Shown piece after piece: positions 30,246-40,972 of a DNA stretch of 64,000 nucleotides. The translations under genes were made by a program, and so were the position numbers. This stretch comes from Tillandsia leiboldiana (lineage: Eukaryota; Streptophyta; Magnoliopsida; Poales; Bromeliaceae). The stretch is taken from positions 22,420,743 to 22,484,742 of the forward strand of contig CM055076.1 in assembly GCA_029204045.2 (NCBI GenBank). The letters are read 5' to 3'. The notes below the pieces were generated by a model that saw only the letters and a program-made list of their open reading frames with translations, was not told the origin of the DNA and searched no databases. Position 1 is the stretch's first letter. The number at the start of each line of letters is the position of its first letter.

Positions 30246-30355
30246 TAAGAAAAATATACAATTTACCTTGCAAGGATGGTTGACGAGTTGGCCAAAAGAA
30301 AAAGAAGAAAAGAAAATAGTCTACACAAACTATACAAGATTTAATCGTAGAACGA

Positions 30356-32377
30356 TTAAGGACAAGGAGGGGTTTCACCTTTGCATACCCAAACCTTTTG
30401 AGTTTTGGAGTATGTTGGTAAAGGTTGAGAGATTCTCCTTGAAGACGACGTCTTGTATGATTGATCTTTTTCTTTTGTCATCGTCTTGTTTGAGGTGCTA
30501 CCAATGTTCTTTCCTTTTGAAAAATCCTTCCTTGAATTCCGGGAAGTGAGCTTATTGGTAGCAATTGCAAGATGTGGTTGATTTGTTCTTTGAGCTCCAA
30601 TCTCGCAATTTCTTTCGATGTGCCCTGCAAAATTACAACGAAAACATACCTTTGAGCTTGACGATTCCGAAGAAGATGAGGTAGGTTTGTTGTCGTTGTT
30701 TGTCTTGAATTCCGATGTCGGAGGAGGAGATACCGACTGAGGCACAAAGACTGTCCCACTCGAACTTGGACTGTTTCCAGTTTGAGTGTACCCGAGGCCG
30801 AACCGATTTGTTTGACCAAGACCAAGGAGTTTATCCAACTTACTCCTTCCTAAAGAGAATTGCTGTAAGTCATCCTTGAGTTGGAGAATGGTCTCTGTCA
30901 TTTCCCGTCTTTCCTGTCGGCCCTCGCCATAGAGCTTCAAGAAGTAGTTTGCTTTGTTCACCATATCTATATAGTTCTTCTCGAGCTGCTCATTGGACTC
31001 TTGAAGGGAAACATTTGCTTTTATCAAACTATCCCTTTCCACTTCAAGATCGGTCGAGAGAGAAGTTACCCTTTTTACTTCTTCTTCGAGATCCTGCAAT
31101 CTCCCTCTCAACCCCTTGTTTTGCTTAGCCGGTTTCTTTAAATCCTGTAAAGATCTGTGATAGGCTAGAGCAAACTCTTCACCTTCCGAATCATCCGATT
31201 CATTGTCCATTGCATTCTTTTCAACAGTGGGGTTGGACAATGATTCAGACGTAGTTGCCATAAAGCACATGAATGGTGAAGATGTGGACGCGTGGAATAC
31301 CGTGGAGCTCTTTTCTTCATCACTTGAAGACGACTCATTTGACGTTGAGTTGTCATCCCAAGTGACGGCTTGCATCGCCTTCTTCTTTGCCGGATACTTG
31401 TTAGGACACTCCGTTGCAATGTGGCCGTAGCCTCGACATTTGAAGCATTGCAGTTGTCCTTCTGAACTTTTCTTATCCTTTGAGAAGTTCTCCTGCTTTC
31501 TTGACTTGTGACTTGGAGTACCCTTGCCTTTGTTCCACTTTCTGAAGGATGGAGATTTGCTTGAATTACCCCTTCGAAAGTTGCGGCGAAAATTCCTTGT
31601 CAAGAGAGCGAGCTGCTTCTCAAATTCCTCCATAGAAAGGTTCTCGTCATCGTCCGAGGAGGATGTATCCGCGTCTTCTTCCTTAGTTGTTTTCAACGCA
31701 TAACCTGAAGACTTAGAAGTGGATGCTTTTCCAGAAGAATTGTTAGTATTAAAAGTCATTTCATAAGTTTGTAATGAACCAACTAATTCTTCTACACGTA
31801 TTTCGTCCGGGTGTTTAATAGTTTCAATGGCAGTAACCTTTGGGCGAAATCGTTCAGGAAGAGTTCTTAAGATTTTTCTCACAATCTTAAATTCTGGAAT
31901 CTTCTCTCCCAGATTAGCACATGAGTTTACGATGTCTTGCAATCGTGTATAGTAGTCCGTGAAAGATTCATTTTCTGCCATCAAAATAGAGTCAAACTTG
32001 CTCGTAAGCATCTGCAGTTTCTGAATCTTCACGAGGTTAGTTCCCTCATGTGTAACCTGGAGAACATCCCAGATTTCTTTCGCAGTCTCACATGCCGAGA
32101 CGCGAGAGAATTCAGTTTGAGATAAGGCATTAAAAATAGCATTAATTCCCTTGCCATTGTAAGAAGATAACTCAAACTCTTCCTTGGTCCATTTCGACCT
32201 AGGTTTTAAGGTGTGAACATCAGAGACAAGTTCAGTTGGATTAGTCCATCCTGATTCAATTGAATGCCACACCCTTTTGTCGATGGAAGATAAAAAGGCT
32301 TTCATCCGTACTTTCCAGTACGCATAATTTGTTCCATCAAAGAAAGGGGGTCGATTGATGTTTCCACCTTCAACCAT
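30356..32377 (-). CDS. SIR-A Gag
   Basis: 673 codons from ATG 32377 (MVEGGNINRPPFFDGTNYAY), about 20 bases inside the primer site. The N-terminal half is the copia Gag domain (F-D-G-T-N-Y-x-Y-W, E-I-W-D-V-L, Y-T-R-L-Q-D-I-V, I-V-R-K-I-L-R-T-L-P). Zinc knuckles: CFKCRGYGHIATEC at about residue 315 and CFRCNFAGHIERNC near residue 590. Between them is a Glu/Lys/Leu-rich coiled-coil region. Gag forms the virus-like particle and the knuckles bind RNA. It ends at TAA only about 110 bases before the pol remnant, leaving no room for protease. Confidence 0.92.
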   Translation of the reverse strand: MVEGGNINRPPFFDGTNYAYWKVRMKAFLSSIDKRVWHSIESGWTNPTELVSDVHTLKPRSKWTKEEFELSSYNGKGINAIFNALSQTEFSRVSACETAKEIWDVLQVTHEGTNLVKIQKLQMLTSKFDSILMAENESFTDYYTRLQDIVNSCANLGEKIPEFKIVRKILRTLPERFRPKVTAIETIKHPDEIRVEELVGSLQTYEMTFNTNNSSGKASTSKSSGYALKTTKEEDADTSSSDDDENLSMEEFEKQLALLTRNFRRNFRRGNSSKSPSFRKWNKGKGTPSHKSRKQENFSKDKKSSEGQLQCFKCRGYGHIATECPNKYPAKKKAMQAVTWDDNSTSNESSSSDEEKSSTVFHASTSSPFMCFMATTSESLSNPTVEKNAMDNESDDSEGEEFALAYHRSLQDLKKPAKQNKGLRGRLQDLEEEVKRVTSLSTDLEVERDSLIKANVSLQESNEQLEKNYIDMVNKANYFLKLYGEGRQERREMTETILQLKDDLQQFSLGRSKLDKLLGLGQTNRFGLGYTQTGNSPSSSGTVFVPQSVSPPPTSEFKTNNDNKPTSSSSESSSSKVCFRCNFAGHIERNCEIGAQRTNQPHLAIATNKLTSRNSRKDFSKGKNIGSTSNKTMTKEKDQSYKTSSSRRISQPLPTYSKTQKVWVCKGETPPCP

Positions 32378-32396
32378 TGTTCACAACCCTATTCCC

Positions 32397-32410
32397 GCTC
32401 TGATACCACT
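32397..32410 (-). promoter_or_regulatory. SIR-A primer-binding site (initiator tRNA-Met)
   Basis: CTCTGATACCACT lies against the right LTR (32411); on the - strand this is AGTGGTATCAGAG just inside the 5' LTR. Confidence 0.9.
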
Positions 32411-33746
32411 TGTTGGGTCGTATATAATACGGATCTAAATAGGGGAAGAAACACCTAGAGGGGGGTGAATAGGTGTAAACGTATAAACACTCAAAAATCG
32501 TTGCGATAAAAAACCCAATGCGGAAATGAAAATAACTCGCAAGATTTTTACGTGGAAAACTCCATCACCGGAGTAAAAAACCACGGGACCGATAACACGG
32601 CAGAAATCCACTAGAATTAAAACACGTACAAGGTGATTTACCGTACACACTTACGACTCAACCTTTTCCATACGCTCCTAGAGGATCTTCTTCGCTCGCT
32701 CCAGACGCTTCTCGAATCCACGATCTGCGCCCAACGCCGAATCCACGGCGTCCAACGTCGAATCCACGACGTCCGACCGAATCCACGGTCTTCACCCAAT
32801 AGCACCCTTCGAATCCACGAACGTGCCTCGCTCCGAATCCACGAGAGCGAATGAACCTTGAATCCACAAGGACATGCGAATCCACGCGCCGATTTTGGGG
32901 TAATCGTTGTTTTTGGGTGGTGATGATCCGCCGAATACTTAGATCAAAGATAGATCGGAAATACCATCTAAGTATTCATTAGTTTGATTCAACTCAAGAT
33001 GTGAGTATGAAAACCTAGAATCAAACTAATCAATATAGATGAAGAAACATAGAGTATTCTCTAATGATTTCCTTTCTTCTCTATATGTGGATCTATAGCC
33101 GTATAAGATGATATATGAAAATGACGGCTATGTGGATTGACCCTAGAAAGAAAGACATAGGGTCTATTTATAGGTTAGAAACCCTAGGAAGGAGATAAGA
33201 ATCAAAAACCTGCCATTTCTGGAATTTTACGGACGGCGATCCGGATCGTGATAACTGAGATCCGGATCGTCATAACGAAACAGCCAATTCCAGAAAAACG
33301 AAGGTTCGGGATCCGGATCATGTGACTACGATCCGGATCGTTCATACAGTTCACCAAACATCAACGTTCGGGATCCGGATTGCGAAGCAAGATCCGGATC
33401 GTTCAAGGTAGATGGTAAACTCAACGTTCGGGATCCGGATCAAGAGACTACGATCCGGATTGCGACGATGTATGAACGAACCACCTTCGGGATCCGGATC
33501 GAACAGCCTGATCCGGATCCTGAACATGTCCCAAGTCCAGTTTTTGATTTTTATGCAATGAAAGATTCTTCCAAGTGTTTCTACACTACAAGAAGTATTC
33601 GGATCACACAAATTCTTTAGTTAAACATACCTGATCCTTTTGAATTCTTCTTTCTTGAGATTGAGTTAAACGATCCAACTTTCTTCACCTTCAATCTTCA
33701 AGACTTGAGACTTTCACGAAACTACGCCAACTCAAATTCCGTAACA
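32411..33746 (-). repeat. SIR-A 5' LTR
   Basis: 1336 bp partner of 22615-23950 with the same TATA box (33164-33173) and palindrome array (33236-33526). The differences I saw are one base near 'ctcaaaaatcg' and one in 'cttcttcgctc'. Confidence 0.93.
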
Positions 33747-33751
33747 AGAGC

Positions 33752-36503
33752 CACTACGGTGGAGCGGGGTTTTGCGGTCACCCGCGCCAGAAGGGAGAAC
33801 TCGGCGCGGCTGGAGGACCGGAAGCGGCAACAGCAGAACTCGGGGGGAGGCTCTTGGAGTGGAGGCGGGGCCCCCAAACGCTGGAGGCCACAGGCGGGGT
33901 CCCGGAGCGTGCCAGCAGGAGGGCCGAGGTCGGGGAATAGGCCTTGTGTTATATGCGGGGGAGGACACATTCCGGGAGAGTGCCCCCAAAGAGGCGACCA
34001 CTGCTTCAGGTGCGGCAAACGGGGGCACTTCCGCCGCAACTGCCCCTTAGGCGGGGGATCTGCGTCCTCTGCAGCTTCTACGCCCACGCCTCAGCTCTCA
34101 GGGCGGGGGAAAGCTCCTATGGCGTCGACGTCTAGACCCCCTGCACCACGGCGCGAGAAGGACAGGCAGCCACAACCAGGCGGGAGAGTTTTCTCAATGA
34201 CCCGCCAGGATACAGATCCGCCGGAAGACGCACTTGCAGGTATTACTTCCGTTTCAAATTCCCGTGCTAGAACTTTTTTCGATACCGGAGCAACACACTC
34301 GTTCATTTCTCGTGATTTCGTATTTATGCATGATCTCGAGGAGGCACCCCTCCAAACTTTCTTGACGGTTCAAACGGCGGGAGGGACGTTGGAGGCGGTC
34401 AGCTTTGTGGCCGCCTGCCCGATTATGCTAGGGCGGCTGGCATGCCCTGGGGATTTGGTGGTAATTCCCCTGAGGGAGTACGACGTGGTGTTGGGCATGA
34501 ACTGGCTCACGAGGTACCAGGCACTCATTGATTGCGACAAGCGACAGCTGCGACTACAGGAACCGGTCTTCCCCGAGCATGTGTACATCATGGGCAAGAG
34601 CATCTCCTTCCCGGCGATTATTTCAGCGGCGCGGGCCAGAAGACTGGTTGAGGGGGGGTGCGTGGCCTATTTAGCATCGGTGGATTTGGCTACCCGACCC
34701 CCGGCGGCGCTTACAGATGTCCCAGTGGTGAGGGACTTCCCCGACGTTTTTCCCACGGAACTGCCTGGGATGCCCCCAGAACGGGAGGTGGTTTTCCCTA
34801 TCGAGCTGCTACCGGGCACGCAGCCTATTACGAAGGCGCCCTACCGAATGGCCTTCGCAGAGCTGAAGGAGCTTAAGGCACAACTCGAGGACCTTTTGGA
34901 CAAAGGTTTCATCAGACCGAGTGTGTCGCCCTGGGGCGCACCGGTACTTTTTGTGCGGAAGAAAGACGGAAGCCTGCGTCTCCGCATTGACTACAGGGGA
35001 ATAAACAAAGCTACAGTGAGGAATAAGTACCCCCTGCCCAGAATAGATGACCTCTTTGACCAGCTAAGGGGGGCGACGGTCTTCTCCAAGATCGATCTGC
35101 AATCGGGCTACCACCAACTCCGGGTTCGGGACGAGGACATCCCGAAGACTGCTTTCCGGACCCGGTATGGCCACTACGAGTTCACGGTTATGCCCTTCGG
35201 ACTCACGAACGCCCCCGCAGTCTTCATGGACATGATGAACCGGATCTTCAGACCCTTCCTGGATCGATTCGTGGTGGTCTTCATCGACGACATTTTGATA
35301 TACTCCACTACCGATGAGGAGCACGAGGACCATTTGCGAACGATCCTCCAAACTCTCAGAGAGCAGGAGCTGTTTGCTAAACTCAAGAAGTGTGAGTTCT
35401 GGCTGCGCGAAGTCGGTTTCCTAGGACATGTGATCTCGGCACAAGGAATTGCCGTGGATCCCAAGAAGGTGGAATTAGTGGTCGACTGGCAGCCGCCGAC
35501 GACGGTGACAGAGGTCCGCAGTTTCCTAGGGTTGGCAGGATATTACAGGCGGTTCGTAGAGGGTTTCGCGAAGATTGCTACCCCTTTAAATCGGTTAACC
35601 AGAAAAGGGGAAAAATTCATATGGACGGCTAAATGCCAGGAGAGTTTTGAGGAACTCAAGAGGAGGTTAACCAGGGCACCAATACTTGTGCTGCCGACAC
35701 CCGGAGAAGATTATGAAGTGTACTGCGACGCATTGAGGATCGGTCTGGGGGGTGTCCTGATGCAACAGGGGAAAGTGATTGCCTACGCGTCCAGGCAACT
35801 GAAGGATTACGAAAAGAACTACCCGATACACGACTTAGAACTGGCCGCAGTAGTCTTCGTTTTAAAACTGTGGAGGCACTATCTCTTTGGAGTCCACTGT
35901 AACGTCTTCTCGGATCATCAAAGTCTTAAGTACATCTTTACCCAAAAAGAATTAAACTTGCGGCAGGGACGATGGCTAGAGCTGTTGAAAGATTACGATT
36001 TGACGATTCAATACCATCCCGGGAAGGCAAACGTGGTGGCCGATGCCTTGAGCAGGAAAGGGCATCAGGAAGGGGCGTCTGGGAGCGCGATAACGGAGCA
36101 GAACCACTTGATCACGGAGTTCGCACGAATGCAGATGGAGGTGGTGCCCGCAGGCACGGTTATGCGACTTCTAACCTTGGTGGTCAAGCCGGCGTTACTT
36201 GAGAAGATCCAGGAGGGACAGCAGACCGACCCACACTTACAGCGCATACGAGACAAGATTCTCCTGGACCAAGAGAGCGATTTTGCAGTGGAGAACGACG
36301 GCACCCTACGGTTCCGCGGACGAATCTGCGTGCCGGAGTCGTCGGAGTTAAAGGAGGAAATCTTGACAGAGGCTCACCGGGCCCCTTATGCGGCGCATCC
36401 AGGGGGCACGAAGATGTACAAGGACCTCAAACAGACCTACTGGTGGCCCAACATGAAGGGGGACGTCACCCGACACGTAGCTCACTGCCTAGTGTGCCAA
36501 TAG
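33752..36503 (+). CDS. TEK-A Gag end, protease, reverse transcriptase, RNase H and integrase start
   Basis: Continues the gag frame from 22614. Two zinc knuckles: CVICGGGHIPGEC (33945-33983; C-x2-C-x3-H-x4-C) and CFRCGKRGHFRRNC (34002-34043). Protease: FFDTGATHSFIS (about 34276-34311) and VVLGMNWL. Reverse transcriptase: PYRMAFAELKELKAQLEDLL, FSKIDLQSGYHQLRV, MPFGLTNAPAVFM and the catalytic FIDD (about 35280-35291). RNase H: YEVYCDAL through NVVADALSRKG. The integrase zinc domain (H-P-G-G-T-K-M-Y, C-L-V-C-Q) follows and the frame stops at TAG 36501-36503, where TEK-B and TEK-C have Gln. Codons at the left of the open frame (33705-33751) belong to SIR-A. Confidence 0.92.
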
Positions 36504-37634
36504 ATAAAGGCCGAGCATCAGCGGCCAACAGGGAAGCTACAGCCGCTACCTGTGCCGGAGTGGAAGTGGGATCAGATCACCAGGGACTTTGTCACGGGTT
36601 TTCCGCGCTCTCAGCAGGGTCACGACGCGATTTGGGTCGTAGTCGACCGGTTGACCAAGTCAGCACACTTTCTGCCAATTCATACGACCTGGACCCGAGA
36701 ACGGTTAGCTCAAGCTTACATTAGCGAGATTGTGAGACTACATGGAGTGCCGGCATCGATCACCTCGGACAGAGACACGCGCTTTGTCTCGAAGTTTTGG
36801 CAGAGCCTTCAGCGAGCCATGGGGACCAAACTACAGTTCAGCACAGCCTTCCACCCTCAGACGGACGGACAGTCGGAGCGCGTGATACAAACCCTCGAAG
36901 ACCTACTTCGCGCCTGTGTGCTAGATTGGGGGATCGGTTGGTCCCGCTACCTACCTCTCGTGGAATTCGCCTACAACAACAGCTACCAGGCCAGCATCCA
37001 GATGGCGCCCTACGAAGCCTTATATGGAAGGCGCTGCCGATCCCCGATTTGTTGGGACGATTTGGGAGAACGGAAGTTCTTGGGACCCGATTTAGTGGAG
37101 GAAACGGAAGAAAAGGTACGCCTTATCAGGCAGCGCCTGCTGACCGCCCAGAGTCGCCAGAAGAGCTACGCGGACCAAAGGCGCCGCGACCTGGAATTCC
37201 AAGTGGGAGAGCATGTTTTCTTGCGGGTCTCGCCGTCCAGAGGAGTCAAGCGGTTCGGGCTAAAAGGGAAACTGAGCCCACGGTTTGTAGGGCCTTTCGA
37301 GATTTTGGAACGCATCGGCCCAGTGGCGTACCGCCTTGCCCTACCACCGAACCTCGACCGAGTCCACGACGTCTTCCACGTTTCGATGCTCCGTAAATAC
37401 CTCTTCGATCCATCACATATCCTGGATGTCGCTATACTCGACCTTAAAGAAGACCTAAGCTTCGAGGAAACCCCCGTGAGAATCCTGGCAAGGGAAAGCA
37501 AATCACTGCGAAATCGAACCATCCCCTACGTGAAGGTACTCTGGAGCAACCACGAGGAGCGAGAAGCAACATGGGAGCTGGAATCTAAAATGAGGGAGAA
37601 CTACCCGAACCTGTTCACCACCATCCGGGTTTGA
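36504..37634 (+). CDS. TEK-A integrase core and chromodomain-like C-terminus
   Basis: Same frame after TAG 36501-36503; the first internal Met is at 36552. The catalytic core has D in WVVVDRLTKSAHF, D in ITSDRDTRF and E in DGQSERVIQ, so DDE is complete. Then come FAYNNSYQASIQMAPYEALY, R-F-V-G-P-F-E-I-L and FHVSMLRKYLFDPSH. The tail (L-R-N-R-x-I-P-Y-V-K-V-L-W-S-N-H, then E-A-T-W-E-L-E) is the chromodomain-like end of Tekay/Del chromoviruses, thought to guide integration into heterochromatin. It ends at TGA 37632-37634. Confidence 0.9.
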   Translation: MKAEHQRPTGKLQPLPVPEWKWDQITRDFVTGFPRSQQGHDAIWVVVDRLTKSAHFLPIHTTWTRERLAQAYISEIVRLHGVPASITSDRDTRFVSKFWQSLQRAMGTKLQFSTAFHPQTDGQSERVIQTLEDLLRACVLDWGIGWSRYLPLVEFAYNNSYQASIQMAPYEALYGRRCRSPICWDDLGERKFLGPDLVEETEEKVRLIRQRLLTAQSRQKSYADQRRRDLEFQVGEHVFLRVSPSRGVKRFGLKGKLSPRFVGPFEILERIGPVAYRLALPPNLDRVHDVFHVSMLRKYLFDPSHILDVAILDLKEDLSFEETPVRILARESKSLRNRTIPYVKVLWSNHEEREATWELESKMRENYPNLFTTIRV

Positions 37635-37670
37635 GTTTCGAGGACGAAACTCGTTTTTAGAGGTGAGTGG
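37635..37670 (+). promoter_or_regulatory. TEK-A polypurine region before LTR3
   Basis: GAGGACGAAACTCG then AGAGGTGAGTGG lead straight into the LTR start. The purine-rich AGAGGTGAGTGG is the likely start of plus-strand synthesis. The GAGGACGAAA motif after the pol stop is common in Tekay-like elements. Confidence 0.65.
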
Positions 37671-40327
37671 TGTGATAACTGCGGATTTATTTTACCTTTC
37701 TGGGCTTTCTGTTAATTTTATTGAACCGTTCTGTTGACAATAGGGGTCCGAGGGTAACTTTTCCTTGTTTTCTGGGCAGACGATCGGGGCTCGCGGGTAT
37801 TTTTGGTTAATAAAGCTCGCGAAACGGAGACCGGCGGTGCGATCGGTTTTGGATTCCGACCCCCGGATCTCCCAGAATAAATTCCGGAAGTTGGTACCGT
37901 AGCCCAGGTGACATACACAATTACCGGGGGCAGACCGAACTCTGGTCCGCAATCAGATCGATTCTAGTCGAACATTTGAGGTATGGGATTTAAACACCCA
38001 TTTTCCTAGTCGCTCGAGTGGTTAATATTAATTTGGGGTCCAAAATCCACTACGCCCAAAAGATTAACTAGTCGGCCTTGGGAATCAGGTTTTCCTAAAC
38101 CTCGCCTCCCCTCACCTTGGCGTGCGATATCCGAGCATGGACGAGGAGCGGTTCCCCAAAACCCTCGCCCTTCCCATCGGCCGGCGTGGAAGAGAAGAGA
38201 TTGATCGCCTCCCCGCAAAGATCCGACGAACGCGAAGAGGACGATCCCTCTCTTTCGCCCGGTACCGACGAAAACAAGGTGAGCCGTGCTTTCGTTTTCT
38301 TTCCTTGTCTTTTCTCGTTATGAACGAGGGGGAGGGGGGTTTTCTTGATTCGTCGGAGATGGAAGGAGAGGGGCGAGCCACCCGCACGCGGAGCGCCGCT
38401 CGGGGCAACCCGCGCATGCGGGGGCGCCGCGCGGGGCAACCGCATGCGGGGCGCCGCGCCGGGCAGCCCGCGCATGCGGGGGCGACGCGCGGGGCAGCCC
38501 GCGTATGCGGGGGCGCCGCGCGGGGCAGCCCGCGCATGCGGGAGCGCCGCGCGGGGCACCCGCATGCGGGGGGCCGCGCGGGGCAGCCCGCGCATGCGGG
38601 GGCGCCGCGCGGGGCAGCCCGCATGCGAGGCGCCGCGCGGGGCAGCCCGCGCATGCGGGGGCGCCGCGCGGGGCACCCGCATGCGGGGGCCCCGCGCGGG
38701 GCAGCCCGCGCATGCGGGGGCGCCGCGCGGGGCACCCGCATGCGGGGCGCCGCGCGGGGCAGCCCGCGCATGCGGGGGCGCCGCGCGGGCAGCACGGCAG
38801 CGCGCGGGGGTTTGGTCGCTGCCGTCAGAGGCCGGTTGGTGTTGGGGCTTTTCTTTACTTTGCGTTTAAAGGTTCTTGACCTCCCCGCCTGGGGATCCCG
38901 TTTTGCAGCTTCGGGGAGCGCGCCGGGACGCGGGGAGCCGAGCGTGGTTTTCTACTAGCGACAAGTGGGTTGAATGTGTTATTTAGCACCGATTTCCGAC
39001 GACCGTTTATTCTAGATATTACATATTATCGTTCCACTTTAAATGCCACCTATTATCGTACCTTAGATGCTACATGTTATCGCTGCACTTTAGTAGTTAG
39101 GTGTTATCATGCTCCTGATGTTACATGTTGCTGCTTTATCTTCGATTATACTTGTTAGTAGAGTACCTTGATTACACATGTTATTATCTTACTCTGGTTC
39201 ATGCATTGTGGCTACTGTGCTCGAGGCTGCAACACGCGCACCCGCGGTTTGGCCACCGCGAAGGGTGCGCTTTTCCGGAAAAGCGGTCTATGACCCGTGT
39301 ATACCCACGAGGTGACGTAGTGGGCCCCTTATTAGTTGTGGGGTTTGAGGCGCCGAGGTGCGAGCGGTGCGACCCGTCGGTTTAGTTGTCCGACGTGGTC
39401 GGGTTTCTGCAGGTACGGTATGGGCCGTCGGTTTAGTTGTCCGACGTGGCCGGGTATTACAGGATACAGGTGTACAGGTTGCCTCTCCACCTTGAGAGGG
39501 TGGTTGCTCCGGTTATCTTCATGGTTTGTTTTATTATATTCTCCTGCTCTACTATTTTTACGTCACTGACTTCACACTTCGTGACAGGGTTCAGACGGGG
39601 GGAGAGGTTGGCGGCGGTGAGGACGGGACAGGAGCAGCTGGGTCGCTGGGGACCCGGGACTGTATTTCTTCTTTCAGTCTTGCATTTCATTTACATTGTA
39701 GTTATGTGAGAGGTTCTCGATACCCTCGTGGGGTCGGCGTGGATGTCGGTATGGGTTGCATTTAGTTATCCTCTTATGCGTTACTCTTCCTTTTATTTCT
39801 GTTGGCCATTTGAAATGAAAAAGGCAAAAGCCAAAGAAAAGATTGCGAAAACCGTTTTTAAAATCTAAGTGTCGTGTGGGCACTGGTTTCAAAACTCTGT
39901 GGATTTATGGATTGCGAAATGGATTTCAAAACTTGGGTGTCGGGTGGGCACCGTTTTCAAAGCCTTGTGGTTTTATGCTGATTTCGAAACTCGCTTTCAA
40001 AACGTAAGCGCCGGGTGGGCGCTCTTTTAAAACTGTGGATTTATCCTTTCCAAAATGATCGGCCATACGTTTTAAATGAATTAGAATGCTGGTTGTATGT
40101 TTAAAACTGTTGTGATTGATTGGTTGTGTATGTTTGGAATATGTACTGAACGCCACGCCGTGCATATACAGGGGAGACTCTGTCCGTTTACAGAGTGATC
40201 CTGTATGTGTGGCGGGTCTGGGCATGCGCCGGGGAAGAGGGATTCTCTTTTATCGAAAAAATTTTATACGTCGAATGTTTGACTTTTGTGAATCGTTTCC
40301 GCTAAAACAAACCCCCGGGGCGTGACA
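37671..40327 (+). repeat. TEK-A LTR3 (3' LTR), 2657 bp
   Basis: Same boundaries as LTR1 and flanked on the right by ACTTG. Donor GT at 38279, array about 38372-38795 (the shortest of the three), acceptor AG at 39587. Confidence 0.9.
38372..38795 (+). repeat. GC-rich tandem array in LTR3
   Basis: Same alternating 31/27-base units as LTR1 and LTR2, about two thirds the length of the LTR1 array. The 124-278 codon frames over it are by-products of the missing stops. Confidence 0.9.
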
Positions 40328-40332
40328 ACTTG

Positions 40333-40972
40333 ACCGTTAGAGATCTGTTCATGAATGAAATGATGTCGCAATTCGATGTGTTTGGTCTGGCTGTGATGAA
40401 TTGGATTTTCACTATCGTGATGGCTGATTGATTATCACAGTAAATACCTGTTGAATCTTTTTGCTCATACTTCAAATCTGCTAAGATTCATCGCATCCAG
40501 ATTGCTTGACATGTAGCAATCGTAACTGCTATCTATTCGACTTCTGAAGATGATAGAGCCGTTGACTGCTGTTTTTTAGAACACCAACATATTGCTCCTG
40601 CACCAAAATTGAAGACGAACCTGCTCCTGCTTCATCGATCATCTACCAAACCTGCCCAGTCACTATCAGAACAACCAAAAAAAAAAAATTGTTAGCATTA
40701 GTATACCATAGTCTGTGGTCTCCTATTCCTTTCAAATATCTCAATATCCTTTTCGTCGCTCCCCAGTGGATTTACTTGGGCTCCCCAATGGATTTACTTG
40801 GGCTTTGCATAAATCTCGATAATAAAGATGTCGCATAGATAATGTCTGGGTTACTGTTACCAATATAGATCAAATTTCTAATCAGGCTTCTGTACAAGCT
40901 CGAATCAATTTTTTCTTCTCCATCATCCAATGATAGCTTCATATTCGTACTCATTGGATTTTTCACGTAATT
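40333..40972 (-). pseudogene. COP2 reverse transcriptase/RNase H remnant
   Basis: The - strand reads copia blocks N-P-x-S-T-N-M-K-L, SLYRSLIRNLIYIGNSNPDI and S-L-L-S-R-F-M-Q-S-P (40790-40970), then decayed RNase H with several disruptions and an A-run at 40679-40690, ending with T-K-H-I-E-L-R-H-H-F at 40333-40400. The open frame to 41095 includes non-copia sequence to the right of 40972 and should not be taken whole. Confidence 0.82.

Larger units (their letters stand above)
22615..33746 (-). mobile_element. SIR-A: young SIRE/Maximus-type Ty1/copia element, 11132 bp, protease-deleted
   Basis: Both LTRs are 1336 bp (22615-23950, 32411-33746) and differ at about two positions by eye. Target duplication AGAGC (22610-22614, 33747-33751). 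The - strand order is 5' LTR, primer site, gag (32377-30356), integrase core-RT-RNase H (30245-27822), a third reading frame (26242-24788), polypurine tract and 3' LTR. Large LTRs, a long Gag with two zinc knuckles and an extra frame after pol are marks of the SIRE/Maximus lineage. Protease and the integrase HHCC domain are missing. Confidence 0.93.
14153..40327 (+). mobile_element. TEK-A: Tekay/Del-like Ty3/gypsy complex with rearranged left end and nested SIR-A
   Basis: The outer ends TGTGATAACTG... (14153) and ...GGGCGTGACA (40327) are flanked by ACTTG. Order: LTR1 (14153-17036), inverted LTR of a related subfamily (17079 to about 18931), 5'-truncated LTR2 (18932-21528), primer site, gag start, SIR-A insertion (22615-33746, AGAGC duplication), rest of gag-pol (33752-37634), LTR3 (37671-40327). 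Without SIR-A the gag-pol frame is continuous except for one TAG at 36501-36503. By shared single-base features LTR2 is closer to LTR3 than LTR1 is. Confidence 0.9.
13675..40972 (-). mobile_element. COP2: Ty1/copia 3' half, split by the 26 kb TEK-A complex
   Basis: The left LTR (13675-14029) and RNase H end (14030-14152) continue at 40333 after TEK-A and its ACTTG duplication (14148-14152, 40328-40332). Across the break the - strand reading runs smoothly from a T-K-H-I-E-L-R-H-H-F block into V-E-L-I-H-C-T-T. The copia is lost at 40972, where LTR-D begins. Its 5' part is not in the window up to 64 kb. Confidence 0.85.
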
